From Scatosoma sp045652965 (lineage in GTDB: Bacteria > Bacillota > Clostridia > Christensenellales > Borkfalkiaceae), in contig JAZOLI010000034.1 of NCBI GenBank assembly GCA_045652965.1, forward strand, positions 1-9,775: 9,775 nt of DNA, written 5' to 3'. The notes under the pieces were generated by a model. The model saw nothing but the letters and a program-made list of their open reading frames with translations, did not search any database and was not told the DNA's origin. A program made the translations under genes and the position numbers. This document shows, in pieces, positions 1 to 6,450 of this stretch. Numbering within the stretch: the stretch's first letter is position 1; the number at the start of each line of letters is the position of its first letter.

Positions 1-2
1 CA

Positions 3-29
3 AAAACGCCCCCACAAGGGAGGCGTTTT
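3..29 (-). terminator. Terminator downstream of tRNA-Arg
   Basis: On the minus strand, AAAACGCC pairs with GGCGTTTT, with a further CCC/GGG pairing inside and a short loop, and the transcript ends in a run of T. The stem begins immediately at the encoded CCA end of the tRNA. This is a Rho-independent terminator for the tRNA transcript. Confidence 0.8.
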
Positions 30-104
30 GGTGCACCCGGCGAGGCTCGAACTCACAACGAGGGCGTCGGAGGCCCTTGTTTTATCCAATTAGACTACGA
101 GTGC
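29..104 (-). tRNA. tRNA-Arg (anticodon CCG)
   Basis: A 76-nt cloverleaf can be folded by hand. The acceptor stem GCACTCG/CGGGTGC is closed with one G-T pair. The anticodon stem AGGGC/GCCCT holds loop CTCCGAC, so the anticodon is CCG (plus-strand 68-70), reading the Arg codon CGG. The T stem is GTGAG/CTCGC with loop TTCGAGC. The discriminator is A and CCA is encoded in the DNA. The D stem GTCT/AAAC carries one C-A mismatch, which is tolerated in D arms. It is transcribed away from mnmA and followed directly by a terminator, so it is a single-gene unit in this window. Confidence 0.95.
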
Positions 105-131
105 TTATTCTTTTTTTCAAAAAGCATATAT

Positions 132-161
132 ATTTTACTATTTTTCGCTTCCTTTTTGCAA
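132..161 (-). promoter_or_regulatory. Possible tRNA-Arg promoter
   Basis: On the minus strand TTGCAA (156-161) is followed after 18 bp by TAAAAT (132-137), about 27 nt before the tRNA 5' end. Both boxes are imperfect. The site lies back to back with the mnmA promoter. The call rests on box matching only. Confidence 0.4.
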
Positions 162-168
162 GCGTTTA

Positions 169-177
169 TGGTATAAT
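169..177 (+). promoter_or_regulatory. Extended -10 promoter of mnmA operon
   Basis: TGGTATAAT is an exact extended -10 element (TGnTATAAT). At 17-bp spacing the -35 position reads TTCCTT, which is weak, as is common when the TG extension is present. The predicted start near 184 leaves a leader of about 65 nt before the mnmA ATG at 251. This also argues against translation starting inside the tRNA. Confidence 0.7.
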
Positions 178-232
178 ATTTTCAAATTCCCTAAAAAAAA
201 TTTTGGCTATGAGCGATTTTTGGGAAAACCTG

Positions 233-242
233 AAAAAAGGAG
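233..242 (+). promoter_or_regulatory. RBS that sets the mnmA start
   Basis: AAAAAAGGAG lies 8 nt before the ATG at 251. The upstream in-frame ATGs (77 and 209) lack such a site, and 77 lies within the tRNA. Confidence 0.8.
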
Positions 243-250
243 CGCGCGAT

Positions 251-1336
251 ATGTCGAAAACGGTTGTGATCGGTATGAGCGGTGGTGTGGATAGCTCGGT
301 GGCGGCTTTGCTTTTAAAAGAGCAAGGCTATAACGTCGTGGGGCTTTTTATGCAAAATTGGGACGAAACGGATGAAAACGGTTGCTGCACCGCCGAAGAT
401 GATTTCGCGGACGTGCGCCGCGTTTGCTCCGTGCTCGATATCCCCTATTACACCGTTAATTTTGCAAAAGAATATATGGATCGCGTGTTTTCCTACTTTC
501 TCGCTGAATACAAGGCAGGCAGAACGCCTAACCCCGACGTGCTTTGCAACCGTGAAATTAAATTTGGACCTTTTTTAGAAGAAGCAAAGCGTTTGGGCGC
601 GGATTATATCGCAACGGGGCACTATTGTAAAATTGCGCACGTAAACGGCGTGCACTATTTGCAAAAAGCAAAAGATCAAAACAAGGATCAAACCTACTTT
701 TTAAATCAGCTTTCCCAAAAACAACTGGAAAACGTGCTCTTCCCTTTGCAGGATATGGAAAAACCTGAGATCCGCAAAATCGCCCTTGAAAACGGGCTCG
801 CTACGGCAAAGAAAAAGGATTCGACAGGCATTTGTTTTATCGGAGAGAGAAACTTCAGAAAGTTTCTCAGCTCGTACCTGCCTGCCACAAAAGGCAAAAT
901 TTTGGATCTTTCAGGTAAGCAAGTGGGCGAACATTTCGGGCTTATGTATTACACGCTTGGGCAACGGCGTGGGTTAGATCTTGGTGGCATCAAAGGCGAA
1001 GAAGACTTAGGAAGATGGTTCGTTGTGAGAAAGGATTTGAAAAACAACGTGCTCTACGTTTCCCACGGCGACGAAACTCCCCTTTACTCAAAATCCTGCG
1101 AAGTTTCGGGCTTTAACTGGATCCCTAAAAAACCTGAGAAAAACGAATTCGTTTGTAAAGCGAAATTTAGATATCGTCAACCCGATCAAGACGTTTTGGT
1201 TCGCATCAACCCCGACGACACGTTGCATATCGAATTTGCGGAAAAACAACGCGCCGTAACCGAAGGACAATATGCCGTTTTATATCAAGGTGAAAACTGC
1301 TTGGGCGGCGGCGTGATTGAGAGTGCGGAATATTAA
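251..1336 (+). CDS. mnmA: tRNA-specific 2-thiouridylase MnmA
   Basis: A cytoplasmic enzyme that adds the 2-thio group to wobble uridine 34 of tRNAs for Lys, Glu and Gln, using ATP to adenylate the uracil and a cysteine persulfide as sulfur donor. The protein has 361 aa, a normal family length. The PP-loop ATP-binding motif SGGVDSS is at residues 10-16. The TPNPDVLCN motif carries catalytic Cys99, and the STGICFIGER motif carries the second Cys (195). ATGHYC (121-126) and KDQTYFL (145-151) are also family signatures. The start at 251 is chosen because of the AAAAAAGGAG site 8 nt upstream and because the protein then begins directly before the PP-loop; an ATG at 209 is the alternative. The next gene follows after 23 bp and is probably cotranscribed. 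The tRNA-modifying gene beside a tRNA gene appears incidental. Confidence 0.97.
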   Translation: MSKTVVIGMSGGVDSSVAALLLKEQGYNVVGLFMQNWDETDENGCCTAEDDFADVRRVCSVLDIPYYTVNFAKEYMDRVFSYFLAEYKAGRTPNPDVLCNREIKFGPFLEEAKRLGADYIATGHYCKIAHVNGVHYLQKAKDQNKDQTYFLNQLSQKQLENVLFPLQDMEKPEIRKIALENGLATAKKKDSTGICFIGERNFRKFLSSYLPATKGKILDLSGKQVGEHFGLMYYTLGQRRGLDLGGIKGEEDLGRWFVVRKDLKNNVLYVSHGDETPLYSKSCEVSGFNWIPKKPEKNEFVCKAKFRYRQPDQDVLVRINPDDTLHIEFAEKQRAVTEGQYAVLYQGENCLGGGVIESAEY

Positions 1337-1359
1337 GCGAATAAGGAGAGCTATATTTT

Positions 1360-2136
1360 ATGAAAAAAATTGCCATTGTGACAGGCGCATCGAGCGGTAT
1401 TGGGAAAGAATTTTTTCATTCCGTTTGCGAGCGTGGAGAAAATTTAGAAGAAATTTGGGTGATCGCGAGAAACGCGGATAAATTGAACGCTTTGCGTGAA
1501 ACGACCCAAATCCCGCTTCGTGTGTTTTCGCTCGATTTATCGGCAACAGACGCGCTTAAAACGCTTGAAAAAGCCCTTAGGGAAGAAACACCGCAAATAC
1601 AACATCTCATTTGTGCTTCGGGATTTGGTCGCTTTTGCGGCGTGCAAGACGACGAGCGTGAAACGCTGGAAAATATGGTCGATCTTAACTGCCGTTCCAT
1701 CGTGGGCATCACGCGCGCTTGCGCGCCCTATCTTATGAAAGGTGGACTCGTCATGCTCGTGGCTTCCATCGCGGCGTTCCAACCCATCCCCTATATCGCC
1801 ACCTACGGTGCAACCAAGGCGTTTGTACTCTCCTACGGGCGAGCGCTCAACAAAGAGCTTAGGAAAACACGCGGCGCGCGCTGTTTGTGCGTTTGCCCCT
1901 TCTGGACGAAAACGGCGTTTTTCGATCGCGCGCTCTCAGGGCAAACGGTTGTCAAAAAATATGCCGTGATGTACGAGCCCAAACAAATCGTGGATCGCGC
2001 GTGGAAAGATGCGAAAAAGAAAAACCGTGACGTTTCCATTCACGGTGCGTATGCGCGCGGACAGGCGCTCCTTGTTAAGCTTTTGCCCCACCGCTTGGTT
2101 ATGCGCATTTGGATGAAACAACAAGGCTTAAAATAA
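1360..2136 (+). CDS. Short-chain dehydrogenase/reductase (SDR)
   Basis: A 258-aa classical-type SDR, expected to be a cytoplasmic NAD(P)(H)-dependent oxidoreductase of unknown substrate. The Rossmann motif TGASSGIG is at residues 8-15. The catalytic set is Asn110 (VDLN), Ser136 (VASIAAF), Tyr149 and Lys153 (YGATK). The usual NNAG structural motif reads CASGFG (85-90), a deviation that may mark a subfamily. The C-terminal 50 residues are basic (ending RLVMRIWMKQQ), which hints at membrane or substrate association as in sugar/acyl-chain SDRs, but this is inference. AAGGAG at 1343-1348 precedes the ATG. It lies 23 bp after mnmA with no terminator between, so the two form one operon, though no functional link is evident. 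The family assignment is firm; the reaction is unknown. Confidence 0.9.
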   Translation: MKKIAIVTGASSGIGKEFFHSVCERGENLEEIWVIARNADKLNALRETTQIPLRVFSLDLSATDALKTLEKALREETPQIQHLICASGFGRFCGVQDDERETLENMVDLNCRSIVGITRACAPYLMKGGLVMLVASIAAFQPIPYIATYGATKAFVLSYGRALNKELRKTRGARCLCVCPFWTKTAFFDRALSGQTVVKKYAVMYEPKQIVDRAWKDAKKKNRDVSIHGAYARGQALLVKLLPHRLVMRIWMKQQGLK

Positions 2137-2145
2137 AAAAACCTT

Positions 2146-2188
2146 AATAAAACTCCCTGCTGACCGTTTGGCAGCAGGGAGTTTTATT
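2146..2188. terminator. Bidirectional terminator between convergent genes
   Basis: AATAAAACTCCCTGCTG (2146-2162) and its exact reverse complement (2172-2188) form a 17-bp perfect stem with a 9-nt loop. The stem has a GC-rich core and A/T-rich ends, so it gives a T-rich tail in either direction. It serves the SDR on the plus strand and the cyclophilin-like gene on the minus strand. Confidence 0.93.
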
Positions 2189-2195
2189 TATAAAA

Positions 2196-3038
2196 TTAAT
2201 ATTTTTTAACTTTTACGCTCGTGATCACGATGGGTTCATTGGGAACGTCGTAGTACACCGTAGAGCCGTTGCCGGCAAGCACTTTGTCGTCTTCGTCAAT
2301 TTCCATATCCGTTCTCGTGACGAAATCGCCTTCTTCATCTTCGCCGTAAGTCGCCGTGATATAATCAGCGATCGCCGTTTGCAAATTTTCAAGCACGGAC
2401 ACGCTATCTTCTTTCAAGGTTGCAAACACGCAATAATCGTTGTTGGAAGCGGAGCTATCGGTCAACGAAATGTAGAATTGCGAAGTTGCGCTGTTTTGCT
2501 CGTAAGCGCGGGGCGCAAGTTTGCCATCTTGATTGCGTTTTACGTACACTTCCCCTTCGGTGTCTTTTTCCGAATAGTACATCACGAGCGAGCCGAAAGT
2601 TTCGGGAAGATCGCCGTTTTCCACGGAGAAATGGTTTGCTTCAAATTCGCCGTAAAGGGTGTAGGTGGGGTCTGTTTTCCCCTTGTCGCTCCATACCGTT
2701 TGCGGGATGTAGCTTGCCACCGTGTCAAAATAATTTTTATAAACGAGCTTCTCGTTCTCATAAGAATATGCACCCGTGTAAAGCGCGCCGGATTGATAAT
2801 CGTGCACGCAAAGCCCATCGTAATATTTATTTTCCGCAAGCGCAAGGAAATGATTTACCGTCGCAGGGGTGATGTTTCTATAAAGCTCATATTCAAGCGT
2901 GTAAGTTTGATTGTTGAACGAAATTTTAATCTCCACTTCGGGATGCGCGGTTTCACAAGCCGCAAAAGTTGCGGTGCAAGCGCAAACGCTAGTGATCGCC
3001 AAAGCCGCACTGATAAATCTTTTGAACTTTTTGAACAT
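2196..3038 (-). CDS. Cyclophilin-fold lipoprotein, probably catalytically impaired
   Basis: A 280-aa exported protein of the cyclophilin peptidyl-prolyl isomerase superfamily. Residues 1-28 form a basic, hydrophobic signal sequence ending TFAAC, a plausible but non-classical lipobox (Phe at -3) with Cys28 as the lipid site. Residues 35-235 carry cyclophilin landmarks: ITPATVNHFLALAENKYYDGL (split here at 56-76), NSATSQFYISL (182-192) and DYCVFATL (201-208). At the position of the FHRVI motif it reads VHDYQ, so the catalytic Arg is Asp. The domain also has an insertion of about 60 residues (98-160) relative to minimal cyclophilins. The start at 3038 is chosen because AGGAG (3049-3053) sits 10 nt upstream; an in-frame ATG at 3065 lacks a site. 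It has its own promoter and is not part of the operon to its right. It could be a folding factor or a binding-only protein at the cell surface. Confidence 0.85.
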   Translation of the reverse strand: MFKKFKRFISAALAITSVCACTATFAACETAHPEVEIKISFNNQTYTLEYELYRNITPATVNHFLALAENKYYDGLCVHDYQSGALYTGAYSYENEKLVYKNYFDTVASYIPQTVWSDKGKTDPTYTLYGEFEANHFSVENGDLPETFGSLVMYYSEKDTEGEVYVKRNQDGKLAPRAYEQNSATSQFYISLTDSSASNNDYCVFATLKEDSVSVLENLQTAIADYITATYGEDEEGDFVTRTDMEIDEDDKVLAGNGSTVYYDVPNEPIVITSVKVKKY

Positions 3039-3048
3039 ATTTCTTTTT

Positions 3049-3053
3049 CTCCT
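3049..3053 (-). promoter_or_regulatory. RBS that sets the cyclophilin start
   Basis: The minus strand reads AGGAG here, 10 nt before the ATG at 3038. It lies inside the alternative longer reading frame that starts at 3065, so the shorter start is preferred. Confidence 0.75.
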
Positions 3054-3074
3054 ATAGAAAAACACTACTCTACT

Positions 3075-3103
3075 ATTTTACCTTTTATTTGCTCTCTCGT
3101 CAA
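3075..3103 (-). promoter_or_regulatory. Promoter of the cyclophilin-like gene
   Basis: On the minus strand TTGACG (3098-3103) is followed after exactly 17 bp by TAAAAT (3075-3080). The predicted start near 3068 gives a leader of about 30 nt. The gene is thus transcribed independently of the fibre operon, which terminates just upstream. Confidence 0.75.
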
Positions 3104-3154
3104 GCGCTTTTCAGGTGTTTTCATTAGCTTTTTAGAATTTTTACTTGGTTAGCA

Positions 3155-3187
3155 CAAAATAACGGGCGAGAGATAAACTCTCGCCCG
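3155..3187 (-). terminator. Terminator of the SipW/TasA-like operon
   Basis: CGGGCGAGAG (3163-3172) pairs with CTCTCGCCCG (3178-3187) in a 10-bp perfect GC-rich stem with a 5-nt loop. On the minus strand it is followed by TTATTTTG. It ends transcription arriving from the beta-helix gene at 3274. The 86 bp between stop codon and hairpin hold nothing I recognise. Confidence 0.88.
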
Positions 3188-3273
3188 CTCTCACATTCGG
3201 CTCTATCGGGGAACGTCGCCGAAAAAATGAGCTAAATTAGTAAACGCCAACACCGCCCATGACAATGTTTAAA

Positions 3274-5163
3274 TTAAGCCATATGTGCCTCAAACACCTT
3301 ATCCGTTTCATTCCATTCAACAACGAAACCTTCATTTACGCAAACGATTTTGTCTTCGTCGCCTTCCGTATATTCATAGCCATCATAAGGAACGAAAGTG
3401 TATAACGTATTTTCATTAACATTAGAATTTATCTTAAATGAGAAATTAAATCCTTCTGCAAGAGATATGGTTTTAACGTTTTGAGAAACCGTTAATAATA
3501 TTGGACAATCTAATTTCGTTGAGCCGTATACTTGACCTAAACCGCCGTCAGTGCTGATTTCCCAATCAACGTCGCCAGTATCGTTATAAATCTCGCCACC
3601 CAACAGGCTTATTGAAACGTTCCAAGCATAAAATGCTCCGTGACCGTTATCGCTAACGTTATTATAAACCTTACCGCCATTCATAATGAACATAGCCTGA
3701 GAATGAAATCTAATTGCTGCACCGAGATCTCCCGACGTGTTGTCATGAATCTCCACGTCTCCCGATACAACCACTTTGTTCCATTGACCAGCGCAGTGTA
3801 TAACGCCGCCTGTAGTTGTCGCTCTATTATAAGCAACCTCGCCACCATTAAAAATCGCAACTGAGTTGTTGTTTTCAAAGTTCCAATCTGTCGTCCCGTT
3901 TCCTAAATAAATAGCGCCACCATAAGTATCTGACGTGTTATAATTCATTTTACCGCCGTTCATTACAAAGGTTCCGAAATTGTTTACAAAACGAATTGCG
4001 CCACCTGCCCAAGTTGCGTGATTGCCACTTATCTCTCCATCGTTAAATTCAATGCTTGTGCCCCCATAAATTGCACCTGCCGCGGAACGGTTGTTGATTA
4101 TTTTTGCACCATTGATAATAAGTTTTCCACCAGCACGAGTTGCAAGAGAAATAGCATTTGCTCCATCATTGTTTTTCAAGATTACGTCCTCTCCAAGAGT
4201 TAATACAGCATCCCCCTCAGTCGTAATCAAAGCACCCGTTGCCATCACACCGTTGTTTACTTTGTTTTGAACTCCATACAATAATGGTTGATCATCGTCA
4301 TTTCTAAGAGAGAACGTTCCAACTGGTTCTTCCCAAATTGCACCACCATCAATAATAACGTCATTAAGGGTAAGGCTGCTGCTTGCTTTAACAGTGAAAA
4401 TGTTGCCAGTATAGCCGACTTCACGTTTAATCTCATAACCTTTACCATTAATAGTGGCATTTGACGTAATTTCAACGTTGCCAGGAACAATAATATCATC
4501 GGTAAGCGTTACAGGTTTACCTGTGTTGAGCGCATTAACAAATTCGTTAAACGTTCCAGCCAAAGCATCATCAGAAGTTTCAGCATTGCCTTGGATTGCT
4601 TCAACACTAACTAACATATTAGCAGTCTTTCCCATAAGTTCTTGACCTTCTGCTGTTTCGGGAAATTCAATCACAAGACTAATGGTTTCCACGTCACTAA
4701 CAGACGGATCAAGCGCTGACCACGAAGAAATCTTTGAGAAAGAGAAATCTTCGTCATTTACACTAACTTCAAGTGCGTTAAATAAAGTCCCGTCTTCGCT
4801 GAGATTTCTAACAGCCGTTCTATATTTTACGGTAACGTTGCTTTCGTTCGTTACTTTAACGTCAAATCTTACCGCATCGCCAGGAACAATTTTATCGAGA
4901 GTTAAAACGTCTCCGTCAAGAACAGCACTACCGCCTAAACCATCAAACTCCGTTTTGCTATCATTTACAACTGTCCAATCCTGCGTTAACGTTTTATATT
5001 CAAAATTTTCGACAGACGCCTTTACGTCAACCTTACCAGAAGTAACGGCAATATCTACTTTACTTTCGCTCGTAAAAAGGGCGAACGTTCCACCTACCGC
5101 AAGACTTGCGCTCATTGCGATTGCTACGATAGAACTTGCTATCGCTTTGCCTTTTTGTTTCAT
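3274..5163 (-). CDS. Secreted TasA-like/beta-helix fusion protein (SipW-dependent signal)
   Basis: A 629-aa secreted protein, last gene of the operon. Residues 1-30 form a SipW-dependent-type signal peptide: basic MKQKGK, a hydrophobic stretch and GGTFALFTSE, with cleavage expected around 28-30. Residues 31-195 resemble the TasA/camelysin domain: AVTSGKVDV, IVPGDAVRFDVKVTNESNVTVKY (split: IVPGD at 92-96, NESNV at 106-110) and VSVEAIQGNA. Residues 205-545 form a right-handed beta-helix-like region with recurring units of the type I-x-NGG-x-(8)-N-x(5,9)-GGAI, for example MNGGKMNYN, GGAIYL, FNGGEVAYN and MNGGKVYNN. These recall the GGAI motifs of chlamydial Pmp proteins. Residues 550-629 are a non-repetitive cap. 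There is no LPxTG or terminal membrane segment, so attachment would be through the TasA-like part. A site AAGGAGATA precedes the ATG. I infer an adhesin-like or decorating subunit of a fibre; TasA-like and beta-helix calls are family-level only. Confidence 0.85.
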   Translation of the reverse strand: MKQKGKAIASSIVAIAMSASLAVGGTFALFTSESKVDIAVTSGKVDVKASVENFEYKTLTQDWTVVNDSKTEFDGLGGSAVLDGDVLTLDKIVPGDAVRFDVKVTNESNVTVKYRTAVRNLSEDGTLFNALEVSVNDEDFSFSKISSWSALDPSVSDVETISLVIEFPETAEGQELMGKTANMLVSVEAIQGNAETSDDALAGTFNEFVNALNTGKPVTLTDDIIVPGNVEITSNATINGKGYEIKREVGYTGNIFTVKASSSLTLNDVIIDGGAIWEEPVGTFSLRNDDDQPLLYGVQNKVNNGVMATGALITTEGDAVLTLGEDVILKNNDGANAISLATRAGGKLIINGAKIINNRSAAGAIYGGTSIEFNDGEISGNHATWAGGAIRFVNNFGTFVMNGGKMNYNTSDTYGGAIYLGNGTTDWNFENNNSVAIFNGGEVAYNRATTTGGVIHCAGQWNKVVVSGDVEIHDNTSGDLGAAIRFHSQAMFIMNGGKVYNNVSDNGHGAFYAWNVSISLLGGEIYNDTGDVDWEISTDGGLGQVYGSTKLDCPILLTVSQNVKTISLAEGFNFSFKINSNVNENTLYTFVPYDGYEYTEGDEDKIVCVNEGFVVEWNETDKVFEAHMA

Positions 5164-5189
5164 TTTTCTATCTCCTTACAATAAAATTT
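5023..5189 (-). repeat. Duplicated leader plus signal-peptide module, copy A
   Basis: Covers the leader AAATTTTATTGTAAGGAGAT and the first 47 codons of the beta-helix fusion gene. It is nearly identical to copy B at 6274-6441: 42 of the first 47 residues match, and the DNA between codons 5 and 32 differs at only a few positions. It looks like a tandem duplication or a recombining 5' cassette. Confidence 0.8.
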
Positions 5190-5203
5190 TTTCTTTTTAT
5201 TTT

Positions 5204-5221
5204 TTACCTATTAATAGGTAA
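5204..5221. promoter_or_regulatory. 18-bp perfect palindrome, candidate operator
   Basis: TTACCTATTAATAGGTAA is its own reverse complement with no loop, so it suits a dimeric DNA-binding protein better than an RNA hairpin. It covers the expected transcription start of the internal promoter at 5221-5249. No T tract follows on the minus strand, so it is not a terminator. Confidence 0.6.
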
Positions 5222-5249
5222 TTCTTAAATTTTTTATAAAATTTGTCAA
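5221..5249 (-). promoter_or_regulatory. Candidate internal promoter for the beta-helix gene
   Basis: The minus strand has an exact TTGACA (5244-5249), then 17 bp, then AAGAAT (5221-5226), which matches TATAAT at four of six positions. It starts 4 bp beyond the stop codon of the preceding gene. It would give the last gene of the operon separate control, with the palindrome at 5204-5221 over the start point. Confidence 0.55.
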
Positions 5250-5253
5250 CGGC

Positions 5254-6414
5254 TTATTCAAAAGTATAAGCGGTCTTGTTAGCAATCAAAACATCTCTTC
5301 CAATAGCACCTTCCCAACGCGACTTTTTCATAACTTCCAAAAGAAGTTCTTCATTACTTAAGTCGGGAAATTCTTTCGAAACATCTTCTATAAGTTTCTC
5401 TGCATATTCAGGATTAATAAGGCAAAGCGAAACGGTAATCGTTTTATCCTTCATTTGTTCGCCTGCAAGCCCTCTAAATACACCGCAATCAAATTGTACA
5501 ACACCTGTACAAATATCTGCATACGTGAATGGCATTCCAACCGATGTCAACATAAAAAGAGATTGTCCTTCGGGAAGTGCAATCGGATTCGCAAAGGCAA
5601 AATCCATTCCGCCATAAGCACCCCATAAGCCGAGCTCACCAAGTGCAACGTCACCGTTGCTTTCAATGACGAAATCGCAAATCCAATCCTTATAAGGACT
5701 TGTTTGTACCGTTTCATCGTTATCCGTTGCCTTAAACGTCCAAGCCGCCTCAACGGCTATTTCCTCAGGTGCCTCAGGGAATGTAATTCCGCCCATATTC
5801 CCAGAAATGGGAGTTCTCACAGGTAAAGCATCTTCTTCATATCTCGTAATAATCGCGTCTGGTCCAATATAGGCATTGCCTTGAACCGCTTCCACTTTCA
5901 CGGAAACAGTCGTGTTTCCTTTGCTTTGATATTCGTCGTCCACGTTTTCGGGAAGCTCAACGCTTACGTCAACCGAATCAATCGCCTTGCCTGCTTCCGC
6001 GTAAATCCACTTTTCTTCCGCGTTCGTCGCCGTGCACACGAGTGCGTCTGCAAGTTCGCCTACTACGCCAAACGTTACCTTATATTGAATGGCTACGTTG
6101 CTGTTGTTGGCGATATCCACCGTGAATTCGGCTTTGTCGCCCGGGGTTATAAGGGAAAGTTCCAACTGCGAATCGGCATTGAAAGCCGCCGTGCCGCCGT
6201 TTTCAAATTTACCGCTTTCTTGCGCTTTGTCCATAGAATACGTTTTAAGGGACTCTGCGTTCACGCGCGCAACCACGTTCACCGTACCCGACGTCACCGC
6301 AATGTTCACTTCGCTCTCGCTCGTAAACAGGGCGAACGTTCCGCCTACCGCAAGGCTTGCGCTCATTGCGATTGCCGCGATAGAACTTGCTATCGCTTTG
6401 CCTTTTTGTTTCAT
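5254..6414 (-). CDS. Secreted TasA-like protein with unrecognised C-terminal domain
   Basis: A 386-aa secreted protein. Residues 1-30 are a SipW-dependent-type signal peptide (MKQKGK..., GGTFALFTSE) almost the same as in the next gene. Residues 31-182 are TasA/camelysin-like: AVTSGTVNVVA, ITPGDKAEFTVDIANNSN (89-106), and the closing strand VSVKVEAVQGNAY (170-182). After a short linker (183-215), residues about 220-386 form a domain I do not recognise, with AWTFKA, a Gly- and aromatic-rich part (GELGLWGAYGGMDFAF, 259-274) and four Cys (246, 302, 310, 331) that could form disulfides outside the cell. There is no anchor motif. A site AAGGAGATA precedes the ATG, and the gene follows its neighbour by 36 bp. 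It is probably a fibre subunit carrying a display domain, expressed with and processed by the signal peptidase upstream. Confidence 0.83.
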   Translation of the reverse strand: MKQKGKAIASSIAAIAMSASLAVGGTFALFTSESEVNIAVTSGTVNVVARVNAESLKTYSMDKAQESGKFENGGTAAFNADSQLELSLITPGDKAEFTVDIANNSNVAIQYKVTFGVVGELADALVCTATNAEEKWIYAEAGKAIDSVDVSVELPENVDDEYQSKGNTTVSVKVEAVQGNAYIGPDAIITRYEEDALPVRTPISGNMGGITFPEAPEEIAVEAAWTFKATDNDETVQTSPYKDWICDFVIESNGDVALGELGLWGAYGGMDFAFANPIALPEGQSLFMLTSVGMPFTYADICTGVVQFDCGVFRGLAGEQMKDKTITVSLCLINPEYAEKLIEDVSKEFPDLSNEELLLEVMKKSRWEGAIGRDVLIANKTAYTFE

Positions 6415-6441
6415 GTTTTATATCTCCTTAAAATAAAATTT
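6274..6441 (-). repeat. Duplicated leader plus signal-peptide module, copy B
   Basis: The second copy of the module at 5023-5189, comprising the leader AAATTTTATTTTAAGGAGAT and the first 47 codons of the 386-aa TasA-like gene. The leaders also match, with one small indel between site and ATG, so the duplicated unit was a DNA segment and not only a conserved protein motif. Confidence 0.8.
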
Positions 6442-6450
6442 GTAACTGAT

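Noticed and set aside
77..250. Upstream extension of mnmA
   Set aside because: The open frame reaches back into the tRNA gene and over its own promoter; the AAAAAAGGAG site and family start support 251.
2379..3152. Long plus-strand open frame opposite the cyclophilin-like gene
   Set aside because: It is antisense to a gene with clear motifs, rich in Phe/Arg/Cys with no recognisable domain, and has no good ribosome binding site.
3188..3235. TTCGGC/GCCGAA inverted repeat after the operon terminator
   Set aside because: Short 6-bp stem with a 16-nt loop; weak beside the 10-bp terminator next to it.
3700..4200. Repeated DNA pattern that might be a CRISPR or tandem array
   Set aside because: The repetition is at protein level (NGG/GGAI units of variable spacing), with no exact DNA repeat or constant spacer.
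4682..5221. 179-aa plus-strand open frame opposite the beta-helix gene
   Set aside because: A Ser/Thr-rich shadow of the opposite strand that runs through the operator region; no supporting signals.
6441..6450. Half-site GTAACTGAT resembling the XRE palindrome
   Set aside because: Only six bases match and there is no inverted partner or promoter nearby.
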